Assembly (NCBI GenBank): GCA_030670425.1
Contig: DAOVBS010000031.1
Location: 1 to 6,793 of the forward strand
Direction: 5' to 3'
Length of the DNA: 6,793 bases
Source of the DNA: Chloroflexota bacterium
GTDB taxonomy: Bacteria > Chloroflexota > Dehalococcoidia > GIF9 > AB-539-J10
Shown in pieces: positions 5,979 through 6,793 of this stretch. The translations under genes were made by a program, and so were the position numbers. How positions within the stretch are numbered: position 1 is the stretch's first letter; every line of letters begins with the position of its first letter. Under the pieces are notes generated by a model that was not told where the DNA came from, made no database searches, and saw only the letters and a program-made list of their open reading frames with translations.

Positions 5979-6793
5979 ATGAATACGCTGATAGTAGGCT
6001 CAACGGACAAAGGCGCAGGCAAGACAAGCGTGATAGTAGGCCTGGCACGAGCCCTGGGCAAGAGCCTTGGATACATGAAACCCCTGGGCGACAGGCTCCT
6101 CTACCGAAAGAAGCGCTTGTGGGACTATGATTCCGCGCTTATGACCAACATCTTCGGTTTGAAGGAGAATCTGGAGGACATGACCCTGGGGTTCGAGCAT
6201 TCAAAGCTGAGGTACATGTATGACAAGGAAGGTACGGGAGGCAGGCTTCTTGAAATGGCAAGCAACGCAGGAAAGGGTAAGGAGCTGCTGTTTGTTGAGT
6301 GCGGCCAGGACCTCAAGTATGGCAGCTCCGTGTATCTTGATGCCATTTCGGTGGCCAGATACCTGGGTGGAAGGCTGTTGCTGATTGCCAGCGGCGATGC
6401 AGGCAAGGTAGGGGACGATGTCGCATTTGTCCTGAAGCATGTGAACATGGCAGACATAGACTTCGCCGGTGTTCTTGTCAACCAGGTCCATAACCTGGAG
6501 GATTTCAAGGACACAGGCCTCGCAGACATGAGAGCCATGGGCGTCAATGTGTTGGGGGTCATTCCGTACGAAGCGCAGCTGAGCTATCTGACCATCGGCC
6601 ATCTGGCTGACCGTCTGCTGGCCAAGATTGTGGCGGGAGAAAGGGGACTTAGCCGCAGAGTGAAGAACGTCCTTGTCGGCGCCATGTCCACGAATACTGC
6701 TATTCGAAGCCCGCTGTTCAAGAGGGAAGGCAAGCTCATCATAACAGGCGGAGACAGAAGTGACTTGATAGTGGCATCACTTGAGAGTGACAC
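5979..6793 (+). CDS. BioD-like P-loop protein with DRTGG domain (phosphotransacetylase N-terminal type), 3' end outside window
   Basis: The frame is open from ATG 5979 through the window end (271 complete codons), so the protein is truncated by the window, not by mutation. The N-terminus is a BioD/CobQ-like P-loop NTPase fold: the nucleotide-binding loop is S8-T-D-K-G-A-G-K15-T16, followed by YMKPLGDR, a WDYDSALM segment that aligns with the acidic DxDA motif of the group, FVECGQDLKYGSSVYLDA in place of the usual VEGG, and GVLVNQV. From about residue 225 it enters a DRTGG domain (VLVGAMSTNTAI, then IITGGDRSDLIVASLES). This pairing is found in the N-terminal half of long phosphotransacetylases and in free-standing proteins. 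Family knowledge suggests a sensing or regulatory role in acyl-phosphate/acyl-CoA metabolism, but the function of the free-standing forms is poorly defined. It directly abuts the ADP-forming synthetase gene, so they likely act together. Whether a catalytic phosphotransacetylase domain follows cannot be seen. Confidence 0.88.
   Translation, partial: MNTLIVGSTDKGAGKTSVIVGLARALGKSLGYMKPLGDRLLYRKKRLWDYDSALMTNIFGLKENLEDMTLGFEHSKLRYMYDKEGTGGRLLEMASNAGKGKELLFVECGQDLKYGSSVYLDAISVARYLGGRLLLIASGDAGKVGDDVAFVLKHVNMADIDFAGVLVNQVHNLEDFKDTGLADMRAMGVNVLGVIPYEAQLSYLTIGHLADRLLAKIVAGERGLSRRVKNVLVGAMSTNTAIRSPLFKREGKLIITGGDRSDLIVASLESD

Noticed and set aside
1..6793. CRISPR array, tRNA/rRNA, insertion sequence or phage attachment site
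   Set aside because: I saw no regularly spaced repeats, no cloverleaf-like conserved arms, no transposase and no long terminal inverted repeats on either strand.

Overview
The window looks like a piece of an anaerobic prokaryote chromosome, most likely bacterial. It carries strong Shine-Dalgarno sequences, tightly packed genes on one strand, and enzymes typical of ferredoxin-based anaerobic metabolism: a tungsten/molybdenum aldehyde:ferredoxin oxidoreductase (AOR) and an ADP-forming acyl-CoA synthetase. Arginine is coded mostly by AGG/AGA in the AOR gene. A Chloroflexota (Dehalococcoidia-like) or similar uncultured anaerobe would fit, but that placement is inference and an archaeon cannot be excluded. 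All supported genes lie on the + strand.

Layout. 1-125: leader with a weak promoter candidate and a strong ribosome binding site. 126-1991: AOR-family oxidoreductase with all four iron-sulfur cysteines. 1992-2093: short spacer with a good sigma70-like promoter whose -35/-10 spacer holds a perfect inverted repeat, then a leader hairpin and a strong ribosome binding site. 2094-2987: DapA/KDG-aldolase superfamily enzyme with its Schiff-base lysine but without the arginine typical of true dihydrodipicolinate synthase. 3026-3538: GNAT acetyltransferase with clearly different arginine codon use. 3539-3851: 313-base spacer with one unconvincing open frame. 3852-5978: fused alpha-beta ADP-forming acyl-CoA synthetase. 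5979 to the window end: BioD-like P-loop protein entering a DRTGG domain, incomplete at the edge and abutting the synthetase gene.

How the genes may work together (inference). A DapA-type lyase would cleave a 2-keto acid to pyruvate plus an aldehyde. AOR would oxidise an aldehyde to its acid while reducing ferredoxin. The acyl-CoA synthetase would recover ATP from an acyl-CoA such as acetyl-CoA made from pyruvate. The P-loop/DRTGG protein resembles the N-terminal region of some long phosphotransacetylases and may regulate or assist the acyl-CoA/acid step. The substrates are not readable from the sequence. I found no CRISPR array, RNA gene, insertion sequence or defence system.
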